Origin: Marinibacterium profundimaris
GTDB taxonomy: Bacteria > Pseudomonadota > Alphaproteobacteria > Rhodobacterales > Rhodobacteraceae
Length of the DNA stretch: 60,986 nt
Direction of reading: 5' to 3'
NCBI RefSeq assembly: GCF_002210095.1
Contig: NZ_AQQR01000021.1
Span: 1-60,986, forward strand
The notes below the pieces were generated by a model that was not told where the DNA came from, ran no database searches, and worked only from the letters and a program-made list of their open reading frames with translations. A program made the position numbers and the translations under genes. Below, in pieces: positions 27,057 through 35,586 of the stretch. Within the stretch, counting starts at the first letter, position 1. Each line of letters opens with the position of its first letter.

Positions 27057-28106
27057 CTAGCCCTTCTTCTCCAGCGTCTCGCGCAGCTCGGCCACCTCTT
27101 CCTTCAGCGCCAGCACCTGCGCCTGCAGCGCGAAGGTCATGCGGAACAGCATCTGCTGCAGCTCCCAGTCGCTGGCCTCCAGCTCCGGCGGGGTCACCGG
27201 GTCGAAGACCATGGGCGGCTGCCCCTGCTCTTGCAGCCGTGCATTGATCTGCTCCAGGTCCGCGCGGAACGTCTCCTGCGTGGCCTCCACGTCGCCGGCA
27301 TCGGGCAGCAGCTCCTGCGGCTTCGGCACCACCCCGTTGGGATTGCGCGTGATCTGCAGCGGCGCCGCGAGCCGCCGGAAATCCGCCGCCCAGGTCGGCC
27401 CCGGCCGCGAGCCGCTGAACACGGTCCAGGCCGTCATCAGCCCGGCGCCCCGCGCCTCGTTCGCCCGCACCGAGGACACCCCCTCGAGCCCCAGGATCTG
27501 CCCGCAGAAATGCTGCGCCACGTCCCCGATCTCGTCGAAATTATAAAGCTCGATCTGCGGGAAATGCTGCGCCCAGGTCTCGACATGATCGGCATAGGTC
27601 AGCCGCGGCGCGGCCTCCTCCAGCCAGTCGGCATACTTGTGCAGCGCGCCCTGGTGGCGCTTCGACCGGATCTCGAATTCCGTGTAGGCCGAGATCGCGC
27701 GCTTGTCGTGGCGCCGCATGTAGACCACCGGGCGCACCTTGACCCCGTCGGCGGCGACCTTCTGCAGGATCCGCAGGATCCGCCACTTCTGCACCAGGAA
27801 GGCCTCGTTGCTCCAGACCACCTGGCGCACGCCCAGCCCGGCCAGCCGCTCCAGCTCGTCGCGCAGGACCTGCTCCACCTCCGCCTCCACCGGGGTGTCG
27901 GGGCGGGGGGCAAAGAACAGCTGCGGCCGGTCGCGTTCGCACCAGGCATGCGCCGTGGCGCCGGGCACCTCTTCCAGCGCGAGCCCCATGTAGGACAGGC
28001 CCGCCGCCGCCAGCGCCTCGGGATTGCGCATCAGCGTGAATTGCAGCGAGGTCGAACCGGCCTTGCCCGCCCCGATATGGACGATGAGTTCGGGAAGATC
28101 TGCCAT
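27057..28106 (-). CDS. Sulfotransferase-like P-loop protein
   Basis: A 349-residue protein beginning MADLPELIVHIGAGKAGSTSLQ. The GAGKAGSTSL loop is of the sulfotransferase-like type found also at 18985. VVYMRRHDKRAISAYTEFEIRS is the likely 3'-phosphate site. The C-terminal 35 residues (LQQMLFRMTFALQAQVLALKEEVAELRETLEKK) form a coiled coil, which suggests oligomerisation. ATG at 28106 is chosen; GGAAAG precedes it and upstream sequence in the same frame belongs to repeat R2. Confidence 0.75.
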   Translation of the reverse strand: MADLPELIVHIGAGKAGSTSLQFTLMRNPEALAAAGLSYMGLALEEVPGATAHAWCERDRPQLFFAPRPDTPVEAEVEQVLRDELERLAGLGVRQVVWSNEAFLVQKWRILRILQKVAADGVKVRPVVYMRRHDKRAISAYTEFEIRSKRHQGALHKYADWLEEAAPRLTYADHVETWAQHFPQIELYNFDEIGDVAQHFCGQILGLEGVSSVRANEARGAGLMTAWTVFSGSRPGPTWAADFRRLAAPLQITRNPNGVVPKPQELLPDAGDVEATQETFRADLEQINARLQEQGQPPMVFDPVTPPELEASDWELQQMLFRMTFALQAQVLALKEEVAELRETLEKKG

Positions 28107-28300
28107 GATGGTCTTTCCAGGATGGGCCAGCGCCGGGACGTCCCGCGCCGGAGGTCGCGTTGTGCCGCCCGTGATGCCATCGCCCCGGCCCGAAAGGCAA
28201 GCGTGGGGCGGGGGCCGGTTGAACAGGAGTGCGGGTGGAACAGGAGCGCCGGGCAAATGGCAGGAGAGGGCAGGGGGCGGCGGAGCCACCGGATGACACG

Positions 28301-28402
28301 GAAGCGCCGGGACGCCCTGGGCGCCGCCCGTTCGCAGGCGAAAAGGTCCACCGGACCTTTTCCGGGAAGCTTGCTCACTGTTTCGCGCGCGAAACATCTG
28401 CC
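28301..28402. repeat. Family-3 repeat R2 (long form)
   Basis: About 100 bases: GACGCCCTGGGCGCCGCCCG, then GCGAAAAGGTCC / GGACCTTTTCCG as an internal hairpin, AAGCTTGCTCAC, and the palindrome at 28379-28396. It matches R3 (33515-33610, opposite orientation) over almost its full length with a scatter of changes. It fills most of the gap between parB and the sulfotransferase gene. Confidence 0.8.
28379..28396. promoter_or_regulatory. Candidate parS-like partition site, copy 2
   Basis: A second exact copy of TGTTTCGCGCGCGAAACA, 41 bases beyond the 3' end of parB. See the copies at 26951 and 33515. Confidence 0.5.
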
Positions 28403-28408
28403 GTGGCC

Positions 28409-28432
28409 GTAGGGTGGGGTTTCACCCCACCG
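28409..28432. repeat. Family-2 GTAGGGTGGGG repeat
   Basis: GTAGGGTGGGGTTTCACCCC followed by ACCG folds into a 7-8 bp stem. It ends four bases from the parB stop codon at 28437. Confidence 0.8.
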
Positions 28433-28436
28433 CTCC

Positions 28437-29468
28437 CTACCGCCGCTCCAGCCAGTCCTTCAGATCCGCCAGCAGCGCCTCGTCCACCTGCTCGCCCGCA
28501 AGCTCGATCCGCCCGCTCTCCGGCCAGTGCCTCAGCACCAGCCCGGCGGTGATGTCGTAGCGCGTGAGATCCGGCAGCGGCTTCGCCCCCTTGCCCGCCG
28601 CCCTGTTCACGGCCCCCTTGGGCACGTCCGGCGCCGCATGGGCCTCACCCTCTTCCAGCATCCCCTGCAGCACCGCCAGCTCCTCGGCGGACGAACGCGC
28701 ATCCGCCCGTTCCAGCCGCGCACGCAGCTCCTCCGCGCCGCCCTCCTCCAGCCGCTTCACCAGCGCCAGGCCCAGCTTCTCGGAAATCGTCCAGGGATAG
28801 CGCAGCACGTCGTCCAGCGCCGCGACCAGCCCCATGAACGACCCGATCTTCGACCGCTTCGACCGCGGCGCCGCGCCATAAAGCCCCTGCAGCGCCGCCC
28901 GGTCGGTCTCGAACACCCCCTCGGCCACGGCCCGGTGCGCGATCCGCGCGCGCTCGTAATGGCTCAGCCCCGCGCGGATCTCGTTCTCCTCGACCATCGC
29001 CACATAGGCCGCCTCGGCGCTCTCCGGCGCGGTCACCAGCGCCTTGACCGTGGCAAAGCGCGCCTCGCCGGTCTCCTCGTGCAGCCGCGTCAGCGCCGAG
29101 AGCCGCCGCCAGCCGGAGATCAGCCCATAGCGCCCGCCCTCCAGCTTCACCACCTCGATCGGCGTCTGCTGCCCGCGCGCCTTCAGCGAGGCCATCAGCG
29201 CGCCCATCTCCTCCTCGTCCAGCTGGATCCGGTCGCGCACCAGGTGCCCGGCGGCAATCGCCCCGATCGGCAGCGCCTCGATCAGCCGCCCCTCGTCCCG
29301 CGCCGCCTGCAGCGCCCCCGACAGCTCCGCCAGCGCCGCGGCCGACGCCGCCTCTCCGGCCACGGAGGCGATCGGCGCGGGGCCAAGACCCGCCGGCCCC
29401 GCCGCGGGGGCAGGGGAGGCAGACAGGTAATCCCCCTGCGCCGGGGTCAGTCGCTTGCGTTTGGCCAT
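28437..29468 (-). CDS. parB: ParB-family plasmid partition protein
   Basis: A 343-residue protein with an Ala/Pro-rich N-terminus and the ParB/Srx core: LPIGAIAAGHLVRDRIQLDEEEMGALMASLKARGQQTPIEVV, then YGLISGWRRLSAL (the box that binds CTP in ParB proteins) and VEENEIRAGLSHYERARIAHRAV leading to a helix-turn-helix region. ParB binds centromere-like sites and is moved by ParA. It lies downstream of parA on the same strand, but 234 bases away, the gap holding repeat B. The candidate palindromic sites are just beyond its 3' end. Confidence 0.87.
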   Translation of the reverse strand: MAKRKRLTPAQGDYLSASPAPAAGPAGLGPAPIASVAGEAASAAALAELSGALQAARDEGRLIEALPIGAIAAGHLVRDRIQLDEEEMGALMASLKARGQQTPIEVVKLEGGRYGLISGWRRLSALTRLHEETGEARFATVKALVTAPESAEAAYVAMVEENEIRAGLSHYERARIAHRAVAEGVFETDRAALQGLYGAAPRSKRSKIGSFMGLVAALDDVLRYPWTISEKLGLALVKRLEEGGAEELRARLERADARSSAEELAVLQGMLEEGEAHAAPDVPKGAVNRAAGKGAKPLPDLTRYDITAGLVLRHWPESGRIELAGEQVDEALLADLKDWLERR

Positions 29469-29517
29469 GTCAGAGCTCCTCTCGCGATCGGGTTAATCCC
29501 TGGTGAGCGTTGCGGTC

Positions 29518-29703
29518 GGGGGCTCTGCCCCCGTCGCCTGCGGCGACTCCCCCGGAGGTATTTTTGCAAAGATGAAGACAGGGGACAGCGCGCGGCCCGG
29601 CCCCTTGCCATGTTTGCAGATGTGGGATCCGCAGGGTGGAAAACAGGGCGCGCGCCCGGGGCCGTCGCGTCCACGTCCTGTCTTCATCTTTGCAAAAATA
29701 CCT
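29518..29703. repeat. Nested palindromic repeat, family 1, copy B, inside parAB
   Basis: The outer arms GAGGTATTTTTGCAAAGATG... and the perfect complement ending CTTTGCAAAAATACCTC are 28 bases each. An inner pair starts TGTTTGCAGATGTGGGATCC (29611-29645). To the left lies a second hairpin-rich arm (GGGGGCTCTGCCCCC, then GTCGCCTGCGGCGAC). The right end touches the parA stop codon. The element sits between cotranscribed parA and parB. Confidence 0.85.
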
Positions 29704-31073
29704 CATTCCCCGCTCTCCACCATGTCCCGCCGCCAGGTCCCGATGAGCAGACGCTTGAAGGCGGCATAGGTCGCATCGAAGGTCTCGCGCCCGCGGGCAT
29801 AGGTCTCGCGGTTGAAGTCGCGGTAATCGGCCTCGTAGATGCCCGAGACCTGCTCGCCCGCCTGGCCGATCAGCGCGGTGAAATCCTGCCGGTGGGGCGA
29901 GAGGGTGCGGCCGAGGTAGGCCTGGATCAGCGAGGCCATCTCGCCCTGTTGCGCGCCGTCGTAGCGGGTGATCACCGCGCGCACCGCGTCCCATTGGAAA
30001 TTCAGCTCCTCGCGGCCCAGGGCGCGGGCGGCGATGTTCTCGCCCTCCTCGATCGAGGCGAAGGTGGAATGGAGCATGTCGAAGAAGCGGCCCGTGCTGT
30101 CGAATTCGAGGAACGACGCGCCGAGGGGGACCAGCAGGATGTCGGCCGCCGCCAGCCCGTTGATCGTCAGGTAGCCGAGCGCGGGGGGCGTATCGATGAA
30201 GATCACGTCGTAATCCGACAGCACCCCGTCGGCCTCCAGCCGGTCGGTCAGCGCGTCCCAGAGCTTCCAGCCGCGCGAGGAGATCCGCCAGACCGGGATC
30301 TGGAATTCCGCCCAGTAGAGGTTCAGCTGCGCGCCGATCAGGTCGATATTGGGCCAGTGGGTCGGCTGCACCAGGTCCTTCGAGGACATCTCGAGCGCGG
30401 TCGACAGCATCTCGTCCAGCGGCTGGGGCGCCTCGCCCCGGGCGGCGCGGGCGCGGTTTTCCTCGCGCAGGTGGTCGCCGTAATGGCGGGCGATCAGCGG
30501 GAAGGCGGTCTGCCATTCGTCCTCGACGCGGCCGCCGAAGATCGAGGTCATGGAGCCCTGGCTGTCCAGGTCGATCACCAGCACCCGGTAGCCGTCGAGT
30601 GCCGCCGACATCGCCAGATGCGCCGCCGTCGAGGTCTTGCCGACGCCGCCCTTGAAATTGGCCACCGCCACGAGTTTGGCGGGCAGGCCTTCGGGCCGGT
30701 AAGGTTTGTATTCCTTCGCGCGCGAGCCCTGGCTGGCGAAATGGGCGCGCAGGCGCAGCACCTCGTCGAGGGTGAACCACTTCGCCCCGCCGTCGGTTTC
30801 CGAGCGGCCCTGGGGCAGGTCGGGATTGGCCTTCAGCACGCGGCGGAAATGGGCCTGGGCCACCGGGATCAGGTAGCGCGTGATCTCCCAGGTGGAGAAG
30901 AGGCGCAGCGATTTGCGCCCCTCGGTGTCCAGCCCGCGCGAGGCGAGATCGGCGCGGCCGCGGGCGCAGGCCTCGGCGATCTGTGCGAAACCGGCGGTGG
31001 TGCCGGGGGCGTCGAGCTCGGCCAGGGCGGCGTCCGCGTCGATGTTGAAATAGGGGGGGAGGGTCCCGGCCAT
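29703..31073 (-). CDS. parA: ParA-family partition ATPase with N-terminal DNA-binding domain
   Basis: A 456-residue type-Ia ParA. The first 130 residues hold a helix-turn-helix region (STWEITRYLIPVAQAHFRRVLKAN), expected to repress the par promoter. The ATPase domain follows with the deviant Walker A KGGVGKT (141-147), VLVIDLDSQGSMTS as Walker A', and DVIFIDTPPALGYL as Walker B. It is the motor for plasmid segregation with ParB. An inverted repeat lies 40-56 bases upstream of its ATG. It is divergent from repA across the origin. Confidence 0.93.
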   Translation of the reverse strand: MAGTLPPYFNIDADAALAELDAPGTTAGFAQIAEACARGRADLASRGLDTEGRKSLRLFSTWEITRYLIPVAQAHFRRVLKANPDLPQGRSETDGGAKWFTLDEVLRLRAHFASQGSRAKEYKPYRPEGLPAKLVAVANFKGGVGKTSTAAHLAMSAALDGYRVLVIDLDSQGSMTSIFGGRVEDEWQTAFPLIARHYGDHLREENRARAARGEAPQPLDEMLSTALEMSSKDLVQPTHWPNIDLIGAQLNLYWAEFQIPVWRISSRGWKLWDALTDRLEADGVLSDYDVIFIDTPPALGYLTINGLAAADILLVPLGASFLEFDSTGRFFDMLHSTFASIEEGENIAARALGREELNFQWDAVRAVITRYDGAQQGEMASLIQAYLGRTLSPHRQDFTALIGQAGEQVSGIYEADYRDFNRETYARGRETFDATYAAFKRLLIGTWRRDMVESGE

Positions 31074-31112
31074 ATCTGGTCTTCCGCTCGATGTGCCTTG
31101 TTTTTCGCATTC

Positions 31113-31129
31113 TACGCCAAAAGGGCGTA
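31113..31129. promoter_or_regulatory. Inverted repeat upstream of parA, possible operator
   Basis: TACGCC-AAAAG-GGCGTA lies 40-56 bases upstream of the parA ATG. On the minus strand it runs into TAGAAT, a fair -10 box. Autorepression by the ParA N-terminal domain is the usual arrangement in this family, so an operator is a reasonable inference. Confidence 0.45.
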
Positions 31130-31230
31130 CATGGGAAGGATCGCGGCAGGTTGGCGGGATTTTCTTTGCAGATTCGGGCCTTGGGGCCCCTTTGCGCGGC
31201 GCGGATCAGGGCGGATCCGAAGGCGGCGGA

Positions 31231-31437
31231 AATTTTCTGATGAGTTAGAATCTGGTTATCTAAGTGTTAGGGGCGCCGGGGTGAGGGGGCAAGTCCTTGG
31301 ATGGACATGGGAAATTCGCGGATCTGGAGGGAGAGGCGACTCTGATCCCACGATAAGGCGACTCCGATCCCCCGACAGGGTGACTCTGATCCCCCGATGC
31401 GCAGCGCGGGGCGCGCTGGACGGGGGGATGTGGACAA
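31231..31437. other. Candidate origin of replication (AT-rich segment, iterons, DnaA-like box)
   Basis: From left to right: an AT-rich stretch at 31231-31270, unusual in this DNA; three direct repeats of 22 bases at 31335-31356, 31357-31378 and 31379-31400 (core GGCGACTCTGATCCC, then CCCGAT or similar); and TGTGGACAA at 31429-31437, one base from a consensus DnaA box read on the other strand. A 22-base period places the units on one face of the helix. All lie between divergent parA and repA, the expected place for RepA-binding iterons. Confidence 0.7.
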
Positions 31438-31554
31438 GTCTAGGGTGGCGTCAATGAAACCACGAAGCTCTGAGCCGGACGTCCGGAGCCCGGGGCGCAG
31501 GACGTGGCAAGACGGGACAACCGGCCGCAGAGCCGGCAGCAGAGGACAGGCAGG

Positions 31555-32580
31555 ATGAGCGGCGCGGTCACAGCCGGCGCCGGGGGGCTGATGCCCGACC
31601 GGCACCCGCAGGGGGATTTCTTTCTCTGCGACATCTTCGATGCGCTGCCCAAGGACGACCTGGCGTCGATGGAGCATCCGCTGTTCTCGCTGTCCACCCG
31701 GCCCGACCGGCGGGTGCTGGAGTATGAGCACAACGGGGTCGAGATCACGGTGGTGCCCTCCGTGAAGGGGCTGGCCACGATCCATGACAAGGACATCCTG
31801 ATCTTCTGCATCAGCCAGCTGATGGCGGCGATCAATGCCGGGCGGAAGGTCAGCCGGACGCTGCAGCTGAAGGCGCATGACCTGCTGGTGGCCACCAACC
31901 GCGAGACCAGCGGCGATGCCTATCGCCGCCTGCGCGAGGCCTTCGAGCGGCTGGCCGGCACGCGGATCACCACCAATATCGTCACCGGCGAGCGCGAGAC
32001 GACGACGGGCTTCGGGCTGATCGAAAGCTGGGAGATCGTGCGTCGGTCGCGGGGCGGGCGGATGGTGTCGGTCTCGGTGACGCTGAGCGACTGGCTGTTC
32101 CGGGCGGTGCTGTCGAAATCGGTGCTGACGCTCAGCCGCGATTACTTTCGCCTGCGCAAGCCGCTGGAGCGGCGGATCTACGAGATCGCGCGCAAGCATT
32201 GCGGGCGGCAGGAGAGCTGGCGCGTGTCGGTCGAGGTGCTGCTGAAGAAATCCGGCTCGGCCTCGCCGCGGCGGGTGTTCCGGGCGATGCTGCGCGAGAT
32301 GATCGCCAAGGACCACCTGCCCGATTACCAGATGCGCGAGGAGCCGGGCGACCTGATCCGGTTTTCGCTGCGCGAGGGCGTGGTGGAGGTGGTGCCGCCG
32401 CCGCTTTTGAAGGCCGACACGCTGGAGCGGGCGCGCGACATGATGCCGGGGGCGGACGTGCATGCGCTGGAGGCGGAATGGCGCGGCTACTGGGTGTCGA
32501 CCGGGCGGCCGAAGCTGCGCAGCCCCGATCGCGCCTTCCTGGGCTTTGTCGCGGGCAAGGCGGGCCGGGGCGCGGGCTGA
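31555..32580 (+). CDS. repA: RPA-family plasmid replication initiator RepA
   Basis: A protein of 341 residues (358 if GTG at 31504 is used) of the RPA/RepA initiator family found on roseobacter and other alphaproteobacterial plasmids. Recognisable stretches are LPKDDLASMEHPLFSLSTRPDRR, KDILIFCISQL, and the winged-helix part RDYFRLRKPLERRIYEIARKHCG. It should bind the iterons just upstream and open the origin. ATG at 31555 is preceded by AGGACAGGCAGG. The C-terminus ends SPDRAFLGFVAGKAG, typical of the family. A cluster of family-2 palindromes starts ten bases after the stop. Confidence 0.9.
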   Translation: MSGAVTAGAGGLMPDRHPQGDFFLCDIFDALPKDDLASMEHPLFSLSTRPDRRVLEYEHNGVEITVVPSVKGLATIHDKDILIFCISQLMAAINAGRKVSRTLQLKAHDLLVATNRETSGDAYRRLREAFERLAGTRITTNIVTGERETTTGFGLIESWEIVRRSRGGRMVSVSVTLSDWLFRAVLSKSVLTLSRDYFRLRKPLERRIYEIARKHCGRQESWRVSVEVLLKKSGSASPRRVFRAMLREMIAKDHLPDYQMREEPGDLIRFSLREGVVEVVPPPLLKADTLERARDMMPGADVHALEAEWRGYWVSTGRPKLRSPDRAFLGFVAGKAGRGAG

Positions 32581-32589
32581 CGGGAAGGG

Positions 32590-32695
32590 CGGTGGGTTGG
32601 AAACCCACCCTACGGGCGGCGGGACAGGAGGGTCGGGTGGGGTTTCACCCTACGGGCGGTGGGGCAGACGCGTAGGGTGGGGTTCTACCCCACCG
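32590..32695. repeat. Cluster of three family-2 palindromic repeats
   Basis: CGGTGGGTTGGAAACCCACC CTACG at 32590-32614, a shortened copy around 32634-32664 and CGTAGGGTGGGGTTCTACCC CACCG at 32671-32695. They fill the gap between the convergent repA and fkbM genes. Confidence 0.8.
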
Positions 32696-32705
32696 TGCCG
32701 CGGGC

Positions 32706-33401
32706 TCAGCCGAGCAGCTCTTGCCGGATCGCGACCCGGTCGAGGCAGCGGCCCTTCTTGCTGTGCCCCGTCCGCAGCACCCGGTAGCCGAGCGCCCCGA
32801 GCCGGTCGCTGGTGCCGCGTTTTTCGGGGCCGATCTGCTCCCACAGCAGGATGTCCGGCAGCGGCGCCCGGTCCGCGCTGTCGATCAGCAGGCCGACGAG
32901 GATCTCGTCATAGCCCTCGGCGTCGATCTTCACGAAATCCGCCCGGTCCCAGTTCACCAGGTCCAGCGCCATGTCCGGCGGCAGGCAGGCGACCTCGATC
33001 CCGGTGACATCCGCGTCTTCGGGGGTCGGGCGGCCCATCAGGCTGGAGCTCTTGCCGTCGCGCCCCGCCACGTGCAGCACCCGGCGTTCGACCTGTTCGG
33101 TGATCGCGCAGTTGAGGAAATGCAGACGGTTGGAATGGCCCGCGTAATTGGCCACCAGCCGGTCGTAGGTCTCGGGGATCGGCTCGATCAGCAGGGCGCC
33201 CCAGGCCGGGTGATCGCGCAGGAACTCGAAGACGAAGTCCTTGTTGTCGGGCTTGGCATATTCATACATCCCCTCGTTCGCGCCGATCTGCATCAGCCGC
33301 CGCGGCGCCTCCTGCCCCATCGGCACCAGGAGGCGGGCAACCAGCTCGGCCTCCTCGATCTCGTCCGTGTCGGGAAAGGCGAGGAGGCTGGCAGAGGTCA
33401 T
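32706..33401 (-). CDS. FkbM-family SAM-dependent methyltransferase
   Basis: A 231-residue protein with a SAM-binding start (RLMQIGANEGMYEY) and ADFVKIDAEGYDEILVGLL, the characteristic FkbM motif. FkbM enzymes O-methylate sugars and other hydroxyls, and are common in polysaccharide loci. The start at 33401 (MTSASLLAFPD) is chosen; GGAA lies about 7 bases before it, and upstream sequence in frame runs into repeat R3. It is divergent from the rhamnose operon. Confidence 0.85.
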   Translation of the reverse strand: MTSASLLAFPDTDEIEEAELVARLLVPMGQEAPRRLMQIGANEGMYEYAKPDNKDFVFEFLRDHPAWGALLIEPIPETYDRLVANYAGHSNRLHFLNCAITEQVERRVLHVAGRDGKSSSLMGRPTPEDADVTGIEVACLPPDMALDLVNWDRADFVKIDAEGYDEILVGLLIDSADRAPLPDILLWEQIGPEKRGTSDRLGALGYRVLRTGHSKKGRCLDRVAIRQELLG

Positions 33402-33514
33402 GTGCAATTCCGGGTTGAGTTTCTCTTGCGGCTGACCGTAGCACGTGATCGCCTTTTGGGCTATGTGATTGCTGCTGTTTCCGGAGGATGCGGGCGCCCG
33501 GCGGAGGGGCTGAA

Positions 33515-33532
33515 TGTTTCGCGTGCGAAACA
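33515..33532. promoter_or_regulatory. Candidate parS-like partition site, copy 3
   Basis: TGTTTCGCGTGCGAAACA is the same palindrome with one central change, about 0.9 kb past repA. The three sites bracket the replication module. Confidence 0.45.
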
Positions 33533-33610
33533 GTGAGCAAGCGTCTCGGAAAAGGTCCGAGGGACCTTTTCGCTTGCGAACGGGCGGAGCCCCAGGGCTT
33601 CCTGGAATTC
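33515..33610. repeat. Family-3 repeat R3 (long form, inverted relative to R2)
   Basis: It starts with the 18-base palindrome, then GTGAGCAAGCG, the hairpin GAAAAGGTCC / GGACCTTTTCGC, and the GGGCGGAGCCCCAGGGC end, finishing TCCTGGAATTC. It is the reverse complement of the R2 design. Its GAATTCC end matches the left end of R1. Confidence 0.8.
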
Positions 33611-33808
33611 GTCCAGTGGTCGCAGCCCCCGTGCCCGGGATCCGGCGCCCGGCCCGCGCGCCACCAGCCCCCCACCAGCCCCCCAACAGCCCAGTCCCCC
33701 GCCGTCTGCCGGCCCCTGCCGCCGCCCGTGACCCGCCTGTCGCGCCAGCCCGTGACACCGCGGGCCGGGGTTGCTAAGAGAACCCGTGATTGAGCGGAAA
33801 CGAGGCCC

Positions 33809-34369
33809 ATGCAGATCGAAGAAACGCCGCTTCCAGGTGTCGTGATCCTGACCCCGAAACGCTTCGGCGATGCCCGTGGCTTCTTCTCGGAAAGCTGGAA
33901 CCGCAGGCTTCTGGCCGAGCACGGGATCGAGATGGATTTCGTGCAGGACAACCATTCCGTCTCCGAAGCCGTGAACACCGTGCGCGGCCTGCATTTCCAG
34001 GCGCCGCCCGATGCCCAGGACAAGCTGGTGCGCTGCGGGCAGGGGGCGCTCTTTGACGTGGCGGTCGACATCCGCAAGGGCTCGCCCACCTATGGCCAGT
34101 GGTTCGGCACTGAACTTTCGGCCGAGAACGGCAGGCAGCTGCTGGTGCCGGCGGGCTTCCTGCATGGCTTTGCCACCCGCGCGCCGCATACGGAAATCAT
34201 CTACAAGTGCACCGATTACTACGCGCCGCAATCGGACGGCGCCGTGCGCTTCGACGATCCGGACATCGGCATCGACTGGGGCCTGACGGGCGAGGCGGTG
34301 CTGAGCGACAAGGATGCCGCCGCGCCGCTGCTGAAGGATTTCGACAGCCCCTTCATCTGGCAGGGTTAG
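33809..34369 (+). CDS. rfbC: dTDP-4-dehydrorhamnose 3,5-epimerase
   Basis: A 186-residue cupin-fold epimerase, the third enzyme of dTDP-L-rhamnose synthesis, acting on dTDP-4-keto-6-deoxyglucose. Visible motifs are FVQDNHSVS, TVRGLHFQ (catalytic His62), and EIIYKCTDYYAP (Tyr132). Length and motifs are those of a normal active RmlC. It is the first gene of a rightward operon with rfbB 43 bases downstream. Confidence 0.95.
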   Translation: MQIEETPLPGVVILTPKRFGDARGFFSESWNRRLLAEHGIEMDFVQDNHSVSEAVNTVRGLHFQAPPDAQDKLVRCGQGALFDVAVDIRKGSPTYGQWFGTELSAENGRQLLVPAGFLHGFATRAPHTEIIYKCTDYYAPQSDGAVRFDDPDIGIDWGLTGEAVLSDKDAAAPLLKDFDSPFIWQG

Positions 34370-34412
34370 GCCCGGTCCCGATGGCGGAGGATCTCTTGCA
34401 AAGGAATAAGGC

Positions 34413-35459
34413 ATGAAGCTTCTTGTCACCGGCGGCGCCGGGTTCATCGGCTCGGCCGTGGTGCGCCAGGCGATCGGGCAGGGCCACCAGGTGGTCAATG
34501 TCGATGCGCTGACCTATGCCGCCTGCCTCGACAACGTGGCAAGCGTGGCGGACGCGCCCGGCTATGCCTTCGAGCAGGCCGACATCCGCGACCGCGCGGC
34601 GATGGACCGGATCCTCGACAGCCACAAGCCGGATGCGATCATGCACCTGGCCGCGGAATCCCACGTGGACCGGTCGATCGACGGGCCCGGCACCTTCATC
34701 GAGACCAATATCACCGGCACCTACACCCTGCTGGAGGCCGCCCGGAAATACTGGGCGGGGGCCGGCAAACCGGAGAGCTTCCGGTTCCACCATATCTCCA
34801 CCGACGAGGTCTTCGGGAGCTTGCCCGATGACCCGCAGGTGATGTTCACCGAAACCACCGCCTACGATCCGCGCTCGCCCTATTCGGCGTCCAAGGCCGC
34901 CTCCGACCACCTGGTCAGCGCCTGGCACCACACCTACGGGCTGCCGGTGGTGATGACGAATTGCTCGAACAATTACGGCCCCTTCCATTTCCCCGAGAAG
35001 CTGATCCCGGTGATCATCCTGGGTGCGCTGGCCGGCAAGCCGCTGCCGATCTACGGCGACGGGTCGAACGTGCGCGACTGGCTTTACGTCGAGGATCACG
35101 CCGACGCGCTGCTGACGGTGGTGCAGAAGGGCGAGATCGGCCGGTCCTACAACATCGGCGGCGAGAACGAACGCACCAACCTTGAGCTGGTGCAGACGCT
35201 CTGCGGCATCCTCGACCGGCTGCGTCCCGGCGCGGCACCCTACGCCGAGCAGATCACCTTCGTCACCGACCGGCCCGGGCATGACGCGCGCTATGCGATC
35301 GACCCGACCCGCATCCGCGAGGAGCTGGGCTGGCGTCCCTCCGTCACCGTCGAGGAGGGGCTGGAGAAGACCGTGCAATGGTATCTCGACAACGAGGCCT
35401 GGTGGCGCGCGCTGCAGACCCGCGAGGGTGTCGGCCAGCGCCTGGGCAAGGCCGGCTGA
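34413..35459 (+). CDS. rfbB: dTDP-glucose 4,6-dehydratase
   Basis: A 348-residue short-chain dehydrogenase-fold enzyme, the second step of dTDP-L-rhamnose synthesis. The NAD site is GGAGFIG (7-13). The catalytic region has STDEVFG (Thr130-Asp131-Glu132) and YSASK (Tyr157, Lys161), as in active RmlB. The ribosome site AAAGGAATAAGGC precedes the ATG. The 127-base gap to the next gene is G-rich with short GGCAGG repeats. Confidence 0.95.
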   Translation: MKLLVTGGAGFIGSAVVRQAIGQGHQVVNVDALTYAACLDNVASVADAPGYAFEQADIRDRAAMDRILDSHKPDAIMHLAAESHVDRSIDGPGTFIETNITGTYTLLEAARKYWAGAGKPESFRFHHISTDEVFGSLPDDPQVMFTETTAYDPRSPYSASKAASDHLVSAWHHTYGLPVVMTNCSNNYGPFHFPEKLIPVIILGALAGKPLPIYGDGSNVRDWLYVEDHADALLTVVQKGEIGRSYNIGGENERTNLELVQTLCGILDRLRPGAAPYAEQITFVTDRPGHDARYAIDPTRIREELGWRPSVTVEEGLEKTVQWYLDNEAWWRALQTREGVGQRLGKAG

Positions 35460-35586
35460 CCGGATGCGCGCGGGCAGGGGGCAGGGCAGGGTCCGGGGGA
35501 CCGGCAGGGCAGGGGGCCAGGCGCCGGCGACCTGCGTTCTGACTTGCGTCCTGAACGCCCCCCCGTTCGGACAGGAGGGCTGAGCC

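Larger units (their letters stand above)
33402..33808. other. Divergent region between fkbM and rfbC with repeat R3
   Basis: These 407 bases contain repeat R3 (33515-33610). To its right is a C-rich stretch with CACCAGCCCCC repeated twice (about 33660-33700). Promoters for both flanking operons should lie here, but I could not assign boxes with confidence. No gene is supported. Confidence 0.5.
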
